A stretch of DNA of 64,000 nucleotides from NCBI GenBank assembly GCA_028290665.1, contig JAQGJK010000025.1, positions 1-64,000 of the forward strand, given 5' to 3'. Positions 33,863 through 43,784 of the stretch are shown in pieces. The DNA comes from Devosia sp. (GTDB lineage: Bacteria > Pseudomonadota > Alphaproteobacteria > Rhizobiales > Devosiaceae). How positions within the stretch are numbered: the first letter of the stretch is position 1; each line of letters opens with the position of its first letter. A program made the translations under genes and the position numbers. The notes under the pieces are model-generated. The model made no database searches, was not told where the DNA came from, and was given only the letters and a program-made list of their open reading frames with translations.

Positions 33863-36851
33863 TATAGCGGGCGGCGTTTGTATCAGTAGCGAGCGCTTTG
33901 AAGTGGGCCTCGCCGCAGACAATCTTAGCCGCTTCGTTGTCGCGAAGATCGTCGGTGAACAGGCTGCCCTTGGTTTCAACCACGAAATAGAGCCGCTCCT
34001 CTCCGCTGACTTCGACCAGAACCGCCCAATCGGGATTGTAGGTGCCAAGCGGCGTTGGGACTTTGAACCAAGCCGGAAGCTTGGCGTAGATTTTGACGGA
34101 CTCGTTCTTCTCAAGCTGCTGGGCAAACGTTCGCTCGACGCCGCCGGAATCATAGACGACGTGCTCGAAGACCGATTTCGTCGCGTCCTTCAGCATGTTC
34201 TTCAGATAACCCATCAGCTCTTCCTGCTCAAAAAGCTCCTGTGCATAATAGCTGTCGTCGCCGATCTTCTGGTATTTGATCCCATCGACGAGCGCCAGGC
34301 GCTTGGTCCGGTTTATGACTTCGCCTGCGGTTTCGATGAAAGCCTGCGGGTTTCGCCTGAAATCATTCAACCGCTCGCATTCGATTAAGATGCGCACTAG
34401 GCTCTTGCGCGTGAGTTGGGTGCGGTCCTGCAGATCGGTCAGCACGTCGGGCAAGGCAATGTCGCCCTCCTCGATTGTCACGATCGTGCCGCTGTTCTTG
34501 TCTCGCTCTTTGGCCTCCACACCCCCTTGGCCAATGGACAAATCGGCCTTCCTGATCCGTACACGAGCTTTGGAGATTGGCGGGCCATTGGCGATGGCCT
34601 TGGCGCAGTCGGTGACTAGCTTCTCGTTGTCGAAGTGAACGCGATACGTCGTCTTATGCTTGATCCTGTCCCAGAGCGCCTGGAACTCGGCGCTCTCAAG
34701 GATCGCCTGCCGGGTTTTGACGACGACGCGCTCGTCGGCGTTCTTGATATCGAGCTTGCCGGCGACCTTCCTCAGAACGTCGCGAACTGCCGCAAGGTGA
34801 CCTTCCAGGGCCTTCGGCAGGGCGAACGTTCCGTCCTTCAACGCTGTGCGCAAGGTGTCCTGCACCTTGCCTTTGGCATCCACGAAGCCTTGCGTCTTCA
34901 GATGCTCGAAGATGGCGGCGGACTCGTCGAAACCAAGCATCCCGGTTGAGCCGTCGACCTTCGCCACGGGGATCGCGGCAAACTGGTGCTTCTCGACAAT
35001 GCCGAACTTGATTCCGGTGTCGTTCTCGATTTCCTTTTGCAGGTTTTCCGCAAACTCCTCATAGCTCTCGGTGGCGATAACAGTCAGGGTGTTGATTTCG
35101 AACCCGCGCAGGCGCTCGCCGTTCTGGTTTACACATAGGCGCAAACCGCGGCCGATAGTCTGGCGGCGCTCGCGCTCGGTGCCCATCTCGCGCAACGCGC
35201 AAATTTGGAAGACGTTCGGGTTGTCCCAGCCTTCCTTCAGGGCTGAATGCGAGAAGATGAATTTGAGCTTCGTCTCGAAGCCCAGCAACTTTTCTTTGTC
35301 CTTCATGATCAGGTTGTAGACGCGCTCGGCGTTGTCGCGGCCGGCCTGATTATTGTCGTCCGTATCGGTCCAGCGCCGCGCCTTGTCGATCGAGAAATAC
35401 CCGTCGTGAACCTCTTCAGCGTCCGAGGTGAGATCGACCTCCTTGAACATACTCACGAACTCCGGAAGCTTCGCGGCGCGCCGGTATTCTTCCTCGAAGA
35501 TGCGCGCGTATTTGCCCTTTACCGCGTTCCCGTCTTCGTCATAGGACCGATAGTGCTCGACCGCATCAATGAAAAACAGGGTCAACACCTTGATGCCCAG
35601 CGGCGCGAGGCGCTTTTCTTTTTCCAGATGTTCCTGGATCGTGCGGCGGATCATCAGCCGCTTCATGGCGTCGGCGTCCACATCGCCGACCGCCTGGCCG
35701 AGCGATAGGAACGACTGGCCGCCTGGAAGCTTCACTTCTAGAAGCTGGTCGTTCTTTGCGGCGCGGATTTCGCCTATCCGGCAATCGGCATAGACGGCGC
35801 GGCGTGTAATCTCCTGAAGATCATCGCCGTCTTGAACGACAACCTCCCTGCGGCGCACATGCTGGCCTTCCTGAACGTCGATCTCCACGCGAGCGGTCAC
35901 CGGTCCCTTGCCGTTGCTGGCCGAAACAAAGCGCACATACGCCTTGTTATGCCCGCCCTCGACTTCCATCGAGGCGACCTCGATCTGCTTGACCAGCTTT
36001 CGCTCGTAGGCGTCCACAGCGTCGAGGCGGAACACCATGTGGTGCTTGTTCGTGTGCGTCGCCGAATAGCGCAGCGTGCACAGCGGGTTCATCTCATCAA
36101 GGGCTTGCTTGCCGCGACCTTCGAGACCGCCGTCCACGCTTTGCGGCTCATCCACGATCAGGATCGGCCGCGTGGCGCGGATCAGGTCGATGGGGCGTTC
36201 GCCGCCAGTCTTCTCGCTGTCCTTGTAGAGGTTGTTCACGTCCTTCTTGTTGATGGCGCCGACGGTCACCACCATGATCTGGATGTTCGGGCTGGTCGCG
36301 AAATTGCGCACCTGCCCGAGCTTAGCAGAATCGTAGAGGAAATAATCGACGGGCTGGCCCGAATAGAGCCCCTTGAAATGCTCCTCGGTGATCTGAAGGG
36401 TCTTGTAGACGCCTTCCTTGAGCGCGACCGAAGGCACGACGATCACGAATTTAGTGAAACCGTAGCGCCGGTTCAGCTCGAATACGGTCCGCAGATAGAC
36501 GTAGGTCTTGCCGGTACCGGTCTCCATTTCGACGGTGAAATCGCCGGAGGTGAGCGCCGCTGACGGCGCGAGGCCGTTTCGAAGCTGAATGTCTTTCAGA
36601 TTGCCGATGATCTCGTCATCGAGCAGCGTCAGCCGGTTGCCGATACCGAGTTCGCTTTCGACGAGTCCCAATTCACCTTGCGCGCCCAGGAAGCCGCCAA
36701 GATCAAGGCTGCCTTGCCCGCTGCGATCGACCACCGGCCGGCGCGTGACAGTGAATTCGGTGCGGTTAATTTCCTGACCACGAAACAGATCGGCGACGGA
36801 TTCAATCGCCAGCTTCTGGTAGTCGAGATCGGGTTCGAAATGGAGCTTCAT
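33816..36851 (-). CDS. res: Type III restriction enzyme Res subunit
   Basis: A 1011-residue superfamily 2 helicase-nuclease. Motif I is METGTGKTYVYLR near 110, motif II is DEPQ near 236, and helicase domain 2 carries IGRGLRLCVNQNG near 575. The C-terminal nuclease has NPDWAVLVEV and VVETKGS near 968, the D...E-x-K residues of the PD-(D/E)XK fold. With Mod, it translocates along unmethylated DNA and cuts at a distance. Length is usual for Res. Its ATG overlaps the mod stop by one base. It is the last gene of a four-gene operon. Confidence 0.93.
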   Translation of the reverse strand: MKLHFEPDLDYQKLAIESVADLFRGQEINRTEFTVTRRPVVDRSGQGSLDLGGFLGAQGELGLVESELGIGNRLTLLDDEIIGNLKDIQLRNGLAPSAALTSGDFTVEMETGTGKTYVYLRTVFELNRRYGFTKFVIVVPSVALKEGVYKTLQITEEHFKGLYSGQPVDYFLYDSAKLGQVRNFATSPNIQIMVVTVGAINKKDVNNLYKDSEKTGGERPIDLIRATRPILIVDEPQSVDGGLEGRGKQALDEMNPLCTLRYSATHTNKHHMVFRLDAVDAYERKLVKQIEVASMEVEGGHNKAYVRFVSASNGKGPVTARVEIDVQEGQHVRRREVVVQDGDDLQEITRRAVYADCRIGEIRAAKNDQLLEVKLPGGQSFLSLGQAVGDVDADAMKRLMIRRTIQEHLEKEKRLAPLGIKVLTLFFIDAVEHYRSYDEDGNAVKGKYARIFEEEYRRAAKLPEFVSMFKEVDLTSDAEEVHDGYFSIDKARRWTDTDDNNQAGRDNAERVYNLIMKDKEKLLGFETKLKFIFSHSALKEGWDNPNVFQICALREMGTERERRQTIGRGLRLCVNQNGERLRGFEINTLTVIATESYEEFAENLQKEIENDTGIKFGIVEKHQFAAIPVAKVDGSTGMLGFDESAAIFEHLKTQGFVDAKGKVQDTLRTALKDGTFALPKALEGHLAAVRDVLRKVAGKLDIKNADERVVVKTRQAILESAEFQALWDRIKHKTTYRVHFDNEKLVTDCAKAIANGPPISKARVRIRKADLSIGQGGVEAKERDKNSGTIVTIEEGDIALPDVLTDLQDRTQLTRKSLVRILIECERLNDFRRNPQAFIETAGEVINRTKRLALVDGIKYQKIGDDSYYAQELFEQEELMGYLKNMLKDATKSVFEHVVYDSGGVERTFAQQLEKNESVKIYAKLPAWFKVPTPLGTYNPDWAVLVEVSGEERLYFVVETKGSLFTDDLRDNEAAKIVCGEAHFKALATDTNAARYIKATKVDDLMAHSLK

Positions 36852-38773
36852 CAGAGGCTCCGCACGTCGGTGATGCCATTCTGGCTCAGGATCGCCGCCA
36901 TATTGGTCTTAGCGATATCGTCGGCGAAACCGGAGTCCTTGAACACGACGCGCATATCGACGGCAGGAGCGAGCGTTGCCCGCCACGTTACGATTCCCGA
37001 GGCCAGCGGTTCAATGACGTCCTTGGTCAAACCGTCGCCAAGGCAGACGATCAATGCGCCTCCGCCGATGGAATGCACGGACTTGCCTGCGATCGTCTTC
37101 ACCTCTATCGGCACGCAGAGATCGAGCCCGAGCTTGAGCAATAGCTCATAGAGAACGTCCTGCTCCGTGCGACCTTGCACAAGGTGCTCGGCGTTCTTCA
37201 GCAGGCTGCTTTCGAGGTCGGCCGCGTCTGATTCCCATGCGCGGATGTTTGAAGAAGCCAGCTTGAATACGCGAAAGCCGATATCACCCACGAACATCGG
37301 GTTTTCGCTTCGCAGTTCAGCCGCAGCCCGGCGCAGGCGTTCCTTTGTCAATTCGGCAATCGTGCGGGGCCTGCCGAGCTTCTTGCAAAACTCCGCCGCT
37401 ACTTTCTGTTCCTTGCTCTCCAGGCCAAGCGGTTCTGGCAACTGAACGAGAATATATCGGCGATTGCCCTCATCCGCTGCATTCTGCTTCATCACGGCGT
37501 GGCCGGTCGTCCCGGAGCCAGCAAAGAAATCAATTATTATCTCGCGGCCTTGAGAGTTGGGGGCCAAACCAAGCATTCTCTGAACGAGCTTTGTCGGCTT
37601 TGGGTTATCGAACACCGCCTCTCCAAAAAGCGATTTTACCTCGGCACCGCCTTCGTCTGTTGTGCCGGTTGTTTTGTAATCCCATAGATCGATGGGGACC
37701 ACGCCATCCTGCATTTCCTCGAGGAAGTTTTTCAGCCGAGGAAACTTCGCGTCGCCCTTCTGCCCCCACCAAAGCCTGTCCTCTTGGACATGACGTTGGT
37801 GTTCAGAAATTCCATACTTCCAAGCGTGGGTCGGATGATCGACCATCTTTTTATTGAAAGGGTTTTGTACCGGATAAACGAGGTTCGGCCTTTGTGCCTT
37901 CGTCGCCGGATTGACGTAAGACGAACTGGTCCAATCCCCTCGTTCGTCATCGTCTGGGTTAGAATAAATGTCTTTCGACTTATCGGTTCGCGCTTCTCGC
38001 AACACAGAAACCGACTCTGACTTCCGAAAGACAATGATCGTGTCCTTGAGAGAGTAAAATCGCTTTGCATTGTTACTTCGTGTATATCGTTTTTCCCAAG
38101 CGATCGCTGCGAGGAAGTTTTCCTCGCCAAATATTTCAGACATGATCTGCTTCAAACTAGCGGCCTCAGAGTCGTCAACGCTGACAAAAATCAGGCCATC
38201 CGATCTGAGAAGTGTTCGTGCTAGTCGAAGTCGCGGATACATCATACTCAGCCAGTCGGTATGAAACCGGCCTGATGCGTCAGTATTGGAGCCAATCTTG
38301 CGTCCGCCTTCCAACTGGCCTGTTAGCTGAAGGTAGTTGTTCATGCTGTCCCGATAATCGTCGGGATAAACGAAATCCTTGCCCGTGTTATAAGGCGGAT
38401 CGATATAGATCATCTTCACTTTGGCGGCGTAGCTCTTTTGCAAGAGCTTGAGCACTTCGAGATTGTCACCCTCGATCATCAGGTTCTGCGTTGTGTCCCA
38501 ATCGACGCTTTCATCTGGGCAGGGCAATAGGGTTCCGGCCGAAGGCGTCAGCGCGATCTGCCGCGCGCGTCGCTTGCCGTGCCAGTTCAGCCCATACTTT
38601 TCGTCGCGCTCATCCACCGCCGTGCCGAGCAGGCCCTTCAATACCTCGAAGTCGATCTTTCCCTCTGTGAAGGCGTCCGGGAACAGCGCCTTCAAGGCAT
38701 CGATATTTCCCGCGACGATATCGACGCTCTTGGTGTCGGGATCGTTCAAATCGAGCTTCTTGATTCCGGGCAT
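36851..38773 (-). CDS. mod: Type III modification methyltransferase Mod
   Basis: A 640-residue beta-class adenine methyltransferase and specificity subunit. DPPYNTGKD near 126 (catalytic motif IV) comes before DFFAGSGTTGHAV near 418 (AdoMet motif I). The roughly 200 residues between them, which hold stretches such as RYTRSNNAKRFYS, are the target-recognition domain and are lower in GC than the flanks, as usual for this variable part. It recognises an asymmetric site and methylates one strand. A small gap of 16 bases separates it from the DUF4391 gene upstream. Confidence 0.93.
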   Translation of the reverse strand: MPGIKKLDLNDPDTKSVDIVAGNIDALKALFPDAFTEGKIDFEVLKGLLGTAVDERDEKYGLNWHGKRRARQIALTPSAGTLLPCPDESVDWDTTQNLMIEGDNLEVLKLLQKSYAAKVKMIYIDPPYNTGKDFVYPDDYRDSMNNYLQLTGQLEGGRKIGSNTDASGRFHTDWLSMMYPRLRLARTLLRSDGLIFVSVDDSEAASLKQIMSEIFGEENFLAAIAWEKRYTRSNNAKRFYSLKDTIIVFRKSESVSVLREARTDKSKDIYSNPDDDERGDWTSSSYVNPATKAQRPNLVYPVQNPFNKKMVDHPTHAWKYGISEHQRHVQEDRLWWGQKGDAKFPRLKNFLEEMQDGVVPIDLWDYKTTGTTDEGGAEVKSLFGEAVFDNPKPTKLVQRMLGLAPNSQGREIIIDFFAGSGTTGHAVMKQNAADEGNRRYILVQLPEPLGLESKEQKVAAEFCKKLGRPRTIAELTKERLRRAAAELRSENPMFVGDIGFRVFKLASSNIRAWESDAADLESSLLKNAEHLVQGRTEQDVLYELLLKLGLDLCVPIEVKTIAGKSVHSIGGGALIVCLGDGLTKDVIEPLASGIVTWRATLAPAVDMRVVFKDSGFADDIAKTNMAAILSQNGITDVRSL

Positions 38774-38789
38774 GGGCGATCTTCCGTAT

Positions 38790-39560
38790 TCAAAGGTTTT
38801 TATTGTGGGCGGAAATTTCGGCTTGCAGGCGCTGGATCTCCAGATTGAAATCGATGCGCCGGTTCAGCTGTTTCTCGCGGGTGGCCTTGGCGCGAAGACT
38901 AGTGATCTCACGCGTAAGCCGTGAATGCGCTTCAAGGGCTTCGCGGCGGCGCTCGATCGTTTCCGGCTCGTCGCTTTCGGCGAAGGCGCCGTTAAGACGC
39001 GCCGCATTCAGCGCTTCGATTCGGGCCAACCATCCCTCATACAAAATGAATAGGTTGCGGCGGGGCTGCTTGGCAAGGGCAAGACTTTGCAAGAACGACT
39101 TTTCACTAGTGTTCAATTGGTCTGTTCTTATTCCCACAACAGAAACGAGACGCTCGATCACGACTTTATTGGCTTCATTCTGGGCGTGGCGTTTGTGCGC
39201 CGCCGAGAGCGCAAGGCCCTGTTCGTCGGTCGCCACCAGAAGCACCGGATAGGGAATGGCACGGTGGATCAATTCGATAAGCCGCGCAGCTTTCGCGGCC
39301 GGGCGGAAGGCGCAGGAAACGACAGCGATCTCAAGGTATTCGCGTGTGTCGTCCGTAAAGCTCGGCACGCCGATCGTGGTGGGCTTGCAGGCGGCAAGCC
39401 ATTGCAGTTCATCGATGCCGTCCTGAATGGCGCGCTTGTCGGCGGAAGTAGGTGCGCCCTGTTCCACAAGCAACTTCTTCGGCACCCGCGCATCGACGCC
39501 GGCGTCGGGCGGCAAGCCCAAGGCGTCGACGATTGCAACGATGCTGGCATTCGTGTTCAT
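38790..39560 (-). CDS. DUF4391 protein linked to type III restriction
   Basis: A 256-residue protein of family DUF4391. Visible features: VPKKLLVEQGAPTSADKRAIQDGIDELQW near 26-55, EYLEIAVVSC near 70, a helical middle and a C-terminal coiled coil (RRREALEAHSRLTREI...) near 210-250. The function is not established; it is commonly encoded beside Mod and Res genes with a PLD-type helicase. It overlaps the helicase gene by four bases and is therefore part of the same operon. Confidence 0.85.
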   Translation of the reverse strand: MNTNASIVAIVDALGLPPDAGVDARVPKKLLVEQGAPTSADKRAIQDGIDELQWLAACKPTTIGVPSFTDDTREYLEIAVVSCAFRPAAKAARLIELIHRAIPYPVLLVATDEQGLALSAAHKRHAQNEANKVVIERLVSVVGIRTDQLNTSEKSFLQSLALAKQPRRNLFILYEGWLARIEALNAARLNGAFAESDEPETIERRREALEAHSRLTREITSLRAKATREKQLNRRIDFNLEIQRLQAEISAHNKNL

Positions 39561-42500
39561 CCCACCGCACTCTCCGCGTCGGGCAGCACGACCAGAAACG
39601 CCACGACCTCGAAGTCATTGATCCCGGCGAATTCGCCCTTCATCGCATGCGTGCCGCCCGGCGAGAAAAGACTGGCGACCGCGCGCTCTTCCTTCTTGCC
39701 GACGACCGACGCAACGGCGCGGGCGAGAAGCTTCTGGTAGGGCGCCATATCCCGGCCGAAGCGCGTAGCCTTATCGAAGCGGGCGCCGGCTTCAGCGTCG
39801 GGCAGATCACGCCCGAGGCTCAGCTTCTTCAAGGCATCCAGCACCTGCTTCGCCTGCGTGTAGGGAAGCCTTATTTCGCCGTCCTCACCGACATGCACAA
39901 CGTAGTGGGGGCTTAACGGATAACCGGGCTCTGGGGATTTTAGGGCGGCGTCGCCGACCGCGCGGAGGCAGAAGATAACGCCAGGCAGAAGGCCCGCGTC
40001 GCCGTTGGTTGTGGTGCTCGGCGGCGCTGATGTGACGGCATAGGTAGCGAGCGGCAGCGCTTCCAGCCGCTCCTTGTTCTCGCGCAGGTATCCCGACAAA
40101 TCGATGCGAAAATCATTGAGCGTTAGGTCGGCGATCGACACCCCGCTCGACAGATCCTCCAGATCGATTACGGCGTCTTGAAGCTTCTGAAGCTGGGCGC
40201 GGCGATACTCCAGATCGTTCATCTGGTTGCCCGCCTGGAACTCGATCACGTTCTCCTCGCCGGTCGCGGACACGTCCAGCAGCACCATGCGTCCGCTCAC
40301 GCGGGATTCGAGATCGAGATATTCATCGAGCTCCATGTTCGGCCAGAAGTTCACAAGCTGGATCTGGGCGTTGGGTGACCCGATCCGGTCAATGCGGCCG
40401 AAGCGTTGGATGATCCGAACTGGGTTCCAGTGGATGTCGTAGTTGATGAGGAAGTCGCAATCCTGGAGATTTTGGCCTTCCGAAATGCAGTCCGTGGCGA
40501 TCAAGAGATCGATTTCGCCTTCGGCGGCCATTTCCACCGGACGCTCCCTTGAGCGCGGAGAGAAAGAACTGAGGATCGTGCTCATGTCGCTGCGCAAGCC
40601 AGGCAAAGTGGTCTTGTTTGAGCCGGTACCGGTGACGATAGCTGCGTTGAACCCAAGCGTCTTCTTTGCCCAAGGCGCCAGCTCGCGATAAAGATAGTCC
40701 GCCGTGTCCGCAAACGCGGTGAAGAGCAGCAGCTTTCGATTGCCGGGGTTGACGGGCTGGTGCGCCTTCTTGGCGATCACTTGCTTCAATGCGTCGAGCT
40801 TTGCGTCCCGATCCGCCGTCACCGAGCGTGCGGCCGACAGCAGTGTCGCAAGCCGATTGCGATCCTCGATGAGGTCTTGCCGCCAGCGCACGCGGTCCAC
40901 GTCCTGAAGCAGGACCTTGACCTTGCGGCCGACGAGCAGGGCCTCGAATGCCGGATCGTCAACGTCGATGTCATCGATCGTGGTCTCGTCCACTGCCTCG
41001 TCGTGGGCGTCGATCTTCGAAAGTATGGACTCCACGTCGGTAAGCTGGCGCTTAATCGTCAGCGCGAACGAGGCGACCGAGCTCTCCATGCGCTTCAGGA
41101 TGTTAACCCGAAGCAGGTGGATTAGGCTTTCTTCGCGGTCCACCTGCCGAAAGAAACTCTCGCCTCCGCGAATTTTGGTGCTGTATTTCTCGTCATAGGC
41201 GGCTTGTTTGTGCGGGAGCACGTAGCGCAAGGGCGCGTAAGCGCCGAGTGTCAGCCGACGGATTTCGTTGTTGATCTCGCGGATCGGTCGGAACTCGCCG
41301 GCCAGATCGACGTCCGCCTTGATGTTGAAGGGCCGAAGCCGCTCCGGAAATTGCCCTGTTTCGGCCGTGCCGTAGTATCGCTGCACATGCTTGCGGGATC
41401 GCGCGATTGTAAGCATGTCTAGCAGTTTGAAATAGTCGAAACCGAGCATGTCCATTAGCCGGGCCGGGCGTCGTTCGGCTTCGGGCAGATCGAGCCAGCG
41501 GTTAAATTGCGCCTGGGCCTTCCTGATCGTCGCTTCGATGCTTGGGATGCCATGGCCGATCAGCGCCAGGTCGTTGCCCTCCGTTATGAAGGCGATCTGG
41601 TTCTTGAGGTCCGCTAGGCGATTGTTCACCGGCGTCGCAGATAGCATGAGTACCTTGGTCTTCACGCCGGCCTTGATAACTCGCTTCATGAGGTGGTCGT
41701 ATCGCGTGTCGCGTTCCTTGTGGGTCGCCTTGTTTCGGAAGTTATGCGACTCGTCGATTACCACGAGATCGTAGTTTCCCCAGTTCACATAGGAAAGGTC
41801 GATATCGCCTGACAATCCGTCGTCGCGGGACAGGTCGGTGTGATTCAGGACATCGTAGTTGAGACGATCCTCGGCCAGGATGTTACGCCGGTCATTGGCC
41901 TTGTATAGCGTCCAATTGTCCCTCAGACGCTTCGGGCAGAGCACCAGCACGCGGTCGTTTCTAAGCTCGTAATACTTGATGACTGCCAGCGCCTCAAACG
42001 TCTTACCGAGGCCTACGCTATCGGCAATGATGCAGCCACCGATGCGTTCGAGCTTGTCGATGGCGCCCACAACGCCGTCACGCTGGAAGCGAAAAAGCTT
42101 TTTCCAGACGACCGTGCTTCTTATGCCGGTCGCCGACTTGATAATACGCTCTTCATCGAGTTCGTCACCGAGGTCCTTAAATAGCTGGAATAGGATCTGG
42201 AAGTAGAGAAGTGAAGGGGCACGCTGCGATCCAGCCTCGTCAAGCAGGCCGACAAGCTTGTCCTTTGCCTCGGCACCGGCCTTTAGGCCGTCCCAGTTGG
42301 CGCTAAACCAATTAGCAAAGGCGGCGGCTTCGTCATTCTCCTCGGAAGCTTGAACCAACCCCAAGTTACCGCCCGGCGTGATTCCCAGCCCTTCCGACGT
42401 AAAAGAACAGGTGCCAATCAAGGCGCGTTTCCGCTCCGCCCTCTGAACGACGATAAGCGACTGGGGCAGCGGGGTAGCCGCACCTCTCACCTCTGCCGCC

Positions 42501-42778
42501 TTCCTTATCCAGTCCGCAGCGAAGCGCGCAAGCCAGCGCCCCTGAAGCTGACCGCGAAACGATATATCGGCGGGGCCGCCAAAGAGGGAAGCTGCCAAGG
42601 CGGCCTGATCGCCTAGGAGCAGTCGGCAGTTATCGGCCTTCTCGATGAATTCGCGGACTTCTGCAAATGCGTTAACAGAGAACGTCGGCGACATCAGATC
42701 GAGCGACGCACCAGGCGCCAGCCAGTCACGAAGCCGATCAATCACACGTTCATTGCCGGTGTTTTGCAAGAGTCGCAC
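39557..42778 (-). CDS. SNF2-family helicase with degenerate PLD-like N-terminus
   Basis: A 1073-residue protein that heads the restriction operon. Residues about 1-170 look like a phospholipase D-type domain (LLLGDQAALAASL, then ALIGTCSFTSEGLG near 134), but the His-x-Lys of the catalytic HKD motif is missing. The SNF2 motor follows: ADSVGLGKTFEAL near 250, DESHNFRN near 333, and ATDCISEGQNLQDCDFLINYD and RFGRIDRIGS near 765-805. It probably remodels or translocates DNA for the type III system. The ~220-residue C-terminus is unassigned. Confidence 0.88.
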   Translation of the reverse strand: MRLLQNTGNERVIDRLRDWLAPGASLDLMSPTFSVNAFAEVREFIEKADNCRLLLGDQAALAASLFGGPADISFRGQLQGRWLARFAADWIRKAAEVRGAATPLPQSLIVVQRAERKRALIGTCSFTSEGLGITPGGNLGLVQASEENDEAAAFANWFSANWDGLKAGAEAKDKLVGLLDEAGSQRAPSLLYFQILFQLFKDLGDELDEERIIKSATGIRSTVVWKKLFRFQRDGVVGAIDKLERIGGCIIADSVGLGKTFEALAVIKYYELRNDRVLVLCPKRLRDNWTLYKANDRRNILAEDRLNYDVLNHTDLSRDDGLSGDIDLSYVNWGNYDLVVIDESHNFRNKATHKERDTRYDHLMKRVIKAGVKTKVLMLSATPVNNRLADLKNQIAFITEGNDLALIGHGIPSIEATIRKAQAQFNRWLDLPEAERRPARLMDMLGFDYFKLLDMLTIARSRKHVQRYYGTAETGQFPERLRPFNIKADVDLAGEFRPIREINNEIRRLTLGAYAPLRYVLPHKQAAYDEKYSTKIRGGESFFRQVDREESLIHLLRVNILKRMESSVASFALTIKRQLTDVESILSKIDAHDEAVDETTIDDIDVDDPAFEALLVGRKVKVLLQDVDRVRWRQDLIEDRNRLATLLSAARSVTADRDAKLDALKQVIAKKAHQPVNPGNRKLLLFTAFADTADYLYRELAPWAKKTLGFNAAIVTGTGSNKTTLPGLRSDMSTILSSFSPRSRERPVEMAAEGEIDLLIATDCISEGQNLQDCDFLINYDIHWNPVRIIQRFGRIDRIGSPNAQIQLVNFWPNMELDEYLDLESRVSGRMVLLDVSATGEENVIEFQAGNQMNDLEYRRAQLQKLQDAVIDLEDLSSGVSIADLTLNDFRIDLSGYLRENKERLEALPLATYAVTSAPPSTTTNGDAGLLPGVIFCLRAVGDAALKSPEPGYPLSPHYVVHVGEDGEIRLPYTQAKQVLDALKKLSLGRDLPDAEAGARFDKATRFGRDMAPYQKLLARAVASVVGKKEERAVASLFSPGGTHAMKGEFAGINDFEVVAFLVVLPDAESAVG

Positions 42779-43108
42779 TGACCACTCCTAGCGGCACCGA
42801 AGTTAATAAGCGCCTCGTGATACCATATTCTACGCCACAAAACTGAAGCTGCTCCATTAGATGGGTGGCACCTTCCCTTAGCGGTCGGTCAGCACAATTC
42901 CTTCGGGACCTCCGCATTGCTTTCATTGAGAAAAAAGCCGGGCACCTAAATGCCCAAGTGCCCAGGTTCGGAGAGAAACCGTCCGGAGAGAGCGAAATTG
43001 GTCACTTTCGCTTGGTGCTTGGTGCAGAGGTTTTAGGCGAAAGGCCCGCAGATGCTGGGGCTTTTGAGGCCACGACCACCCAGCGGAGAATGGTTTTGGG
43101 AAAGAGAC
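42779..43108. other. Intergenic stretch between restriction operon and tRNA-Ser
   Basis: 330 bases between the helicase start and the tRNA 3' end, likely holding the operon promoter and the element edge. A ten-base copy of the tRNA acceptor strand (CGGAGAGAAA) occurs at 42969-42978, too short to call an attachment site. I see no gene. Confidence 0.4.
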
Positions 43109-43198
43109 TGGCGGAGAGAAAGGGATTCGAACCCTTGAGACGGTTACCCGCCTACACACTTTCCAGGCGTGCGCCTTCGACCACTCGGCCACCTCTCC
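43109..43198 (-). tRNA. tRNA-Ser (GGA)
   Basis: A 90-base tRNA on the minus strand with an encoded CCA at its 3' end (43109-43111). The acceptor strands GGAGAG and CTCTCC pair perfectly, the anticodon GGA sits in GCCTGGAAAGT, and a long variable arm follows, as in all serine tRNAs. The T-loop has GGTTCGAATCC. It reads UCC and UCU codons. Its 3' end faces the accessory DNA at lower coordinates, a classic integration target. Confidence 0.95.
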
Positions 43199-43458
43199 GC
43201 TGCGCTGAACTGCCGGTGGAAGAGGTCCGGCAGCTGGGTCCCGAAGGGCCCGGGCGAGCGCGGCGCACTATACGTATCGGCGGGTGCGCCGCAAGGGCGG
43301 ATCATGCGCAATGGTTCGATCAGCAGGCCCGCAGCGTATACCGCACTGCTCCGGCTGCGTTATCGGCTTGTGGCTTGACCGGGACGCATGGCAAAAGGGC
43401 GGCATTGCCGGCTATGGGCGACGTGCGGCGCGCGCCCCCGGTACTGGAATGATAAACT

Positions 43459-43782
43459 ATGCGGCTGGTTTTCAGGATCATCGGCACCTGGCTTGTTGGC
43501 CTCGCCGTCGTGTTGCTGGTCATCGATGGCACCAAGTCGCTCGCCGCCAACGCGCTGGTGATGACGCCACTGGTCGACACCTGGCAGGCGCTGAACCCCC
43601 AAGGCCTTGCTGCGGTGTCGGAATTCCTGCTGACGCGGTTTTTTAATGCGCTGTTGACCCCGGGGTTTGAAGCGCTGCTGACCTTCCCGACCTTCGCCAT
43701 CGTCGGCGTACCGGGGATCATCTTTGCCCTGCTTGGACGCTCGCGCTACATCAACGCCTATGTCCGGCAGGACAGCTTCTAG
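43459..43782 (+). CDS. Small inner-membrane protein
   Basis: A 107-residue protein with a hydrophobic helix near residues 5-27 and a second near 74-94. Families of this plan are conserved in Hyphomicrobiales but unnamed, so I give no function. It starts at ATG 43459 and ends two bases before the YjbR-family gene, which suggests a common transcript. Confidence 0.7.
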   Translation: MRLVFRIIGTWLVGLAVVLLVIDGTKSLAANALVMTPLVDTWQALNPQGLAAVSEFLLTRFFNALLTPGFEALLTFPTFAIVGVPGIIFALLGRSRYINAYVRQDSF

Positions 43783-43784
43783 CG

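Noticed and set aside
33816-42778. Calling the operon DISARM
   Set aside because: There is no DUF1998 protein (DrmB), and Mod and Res are clear type III subunits.
42969-42978. Ten-base copy of the tRNA acceptor strand as a possible att site
   Set aside because: Too short to be distinguished from chance, and no matching copy at another island edge was seen.
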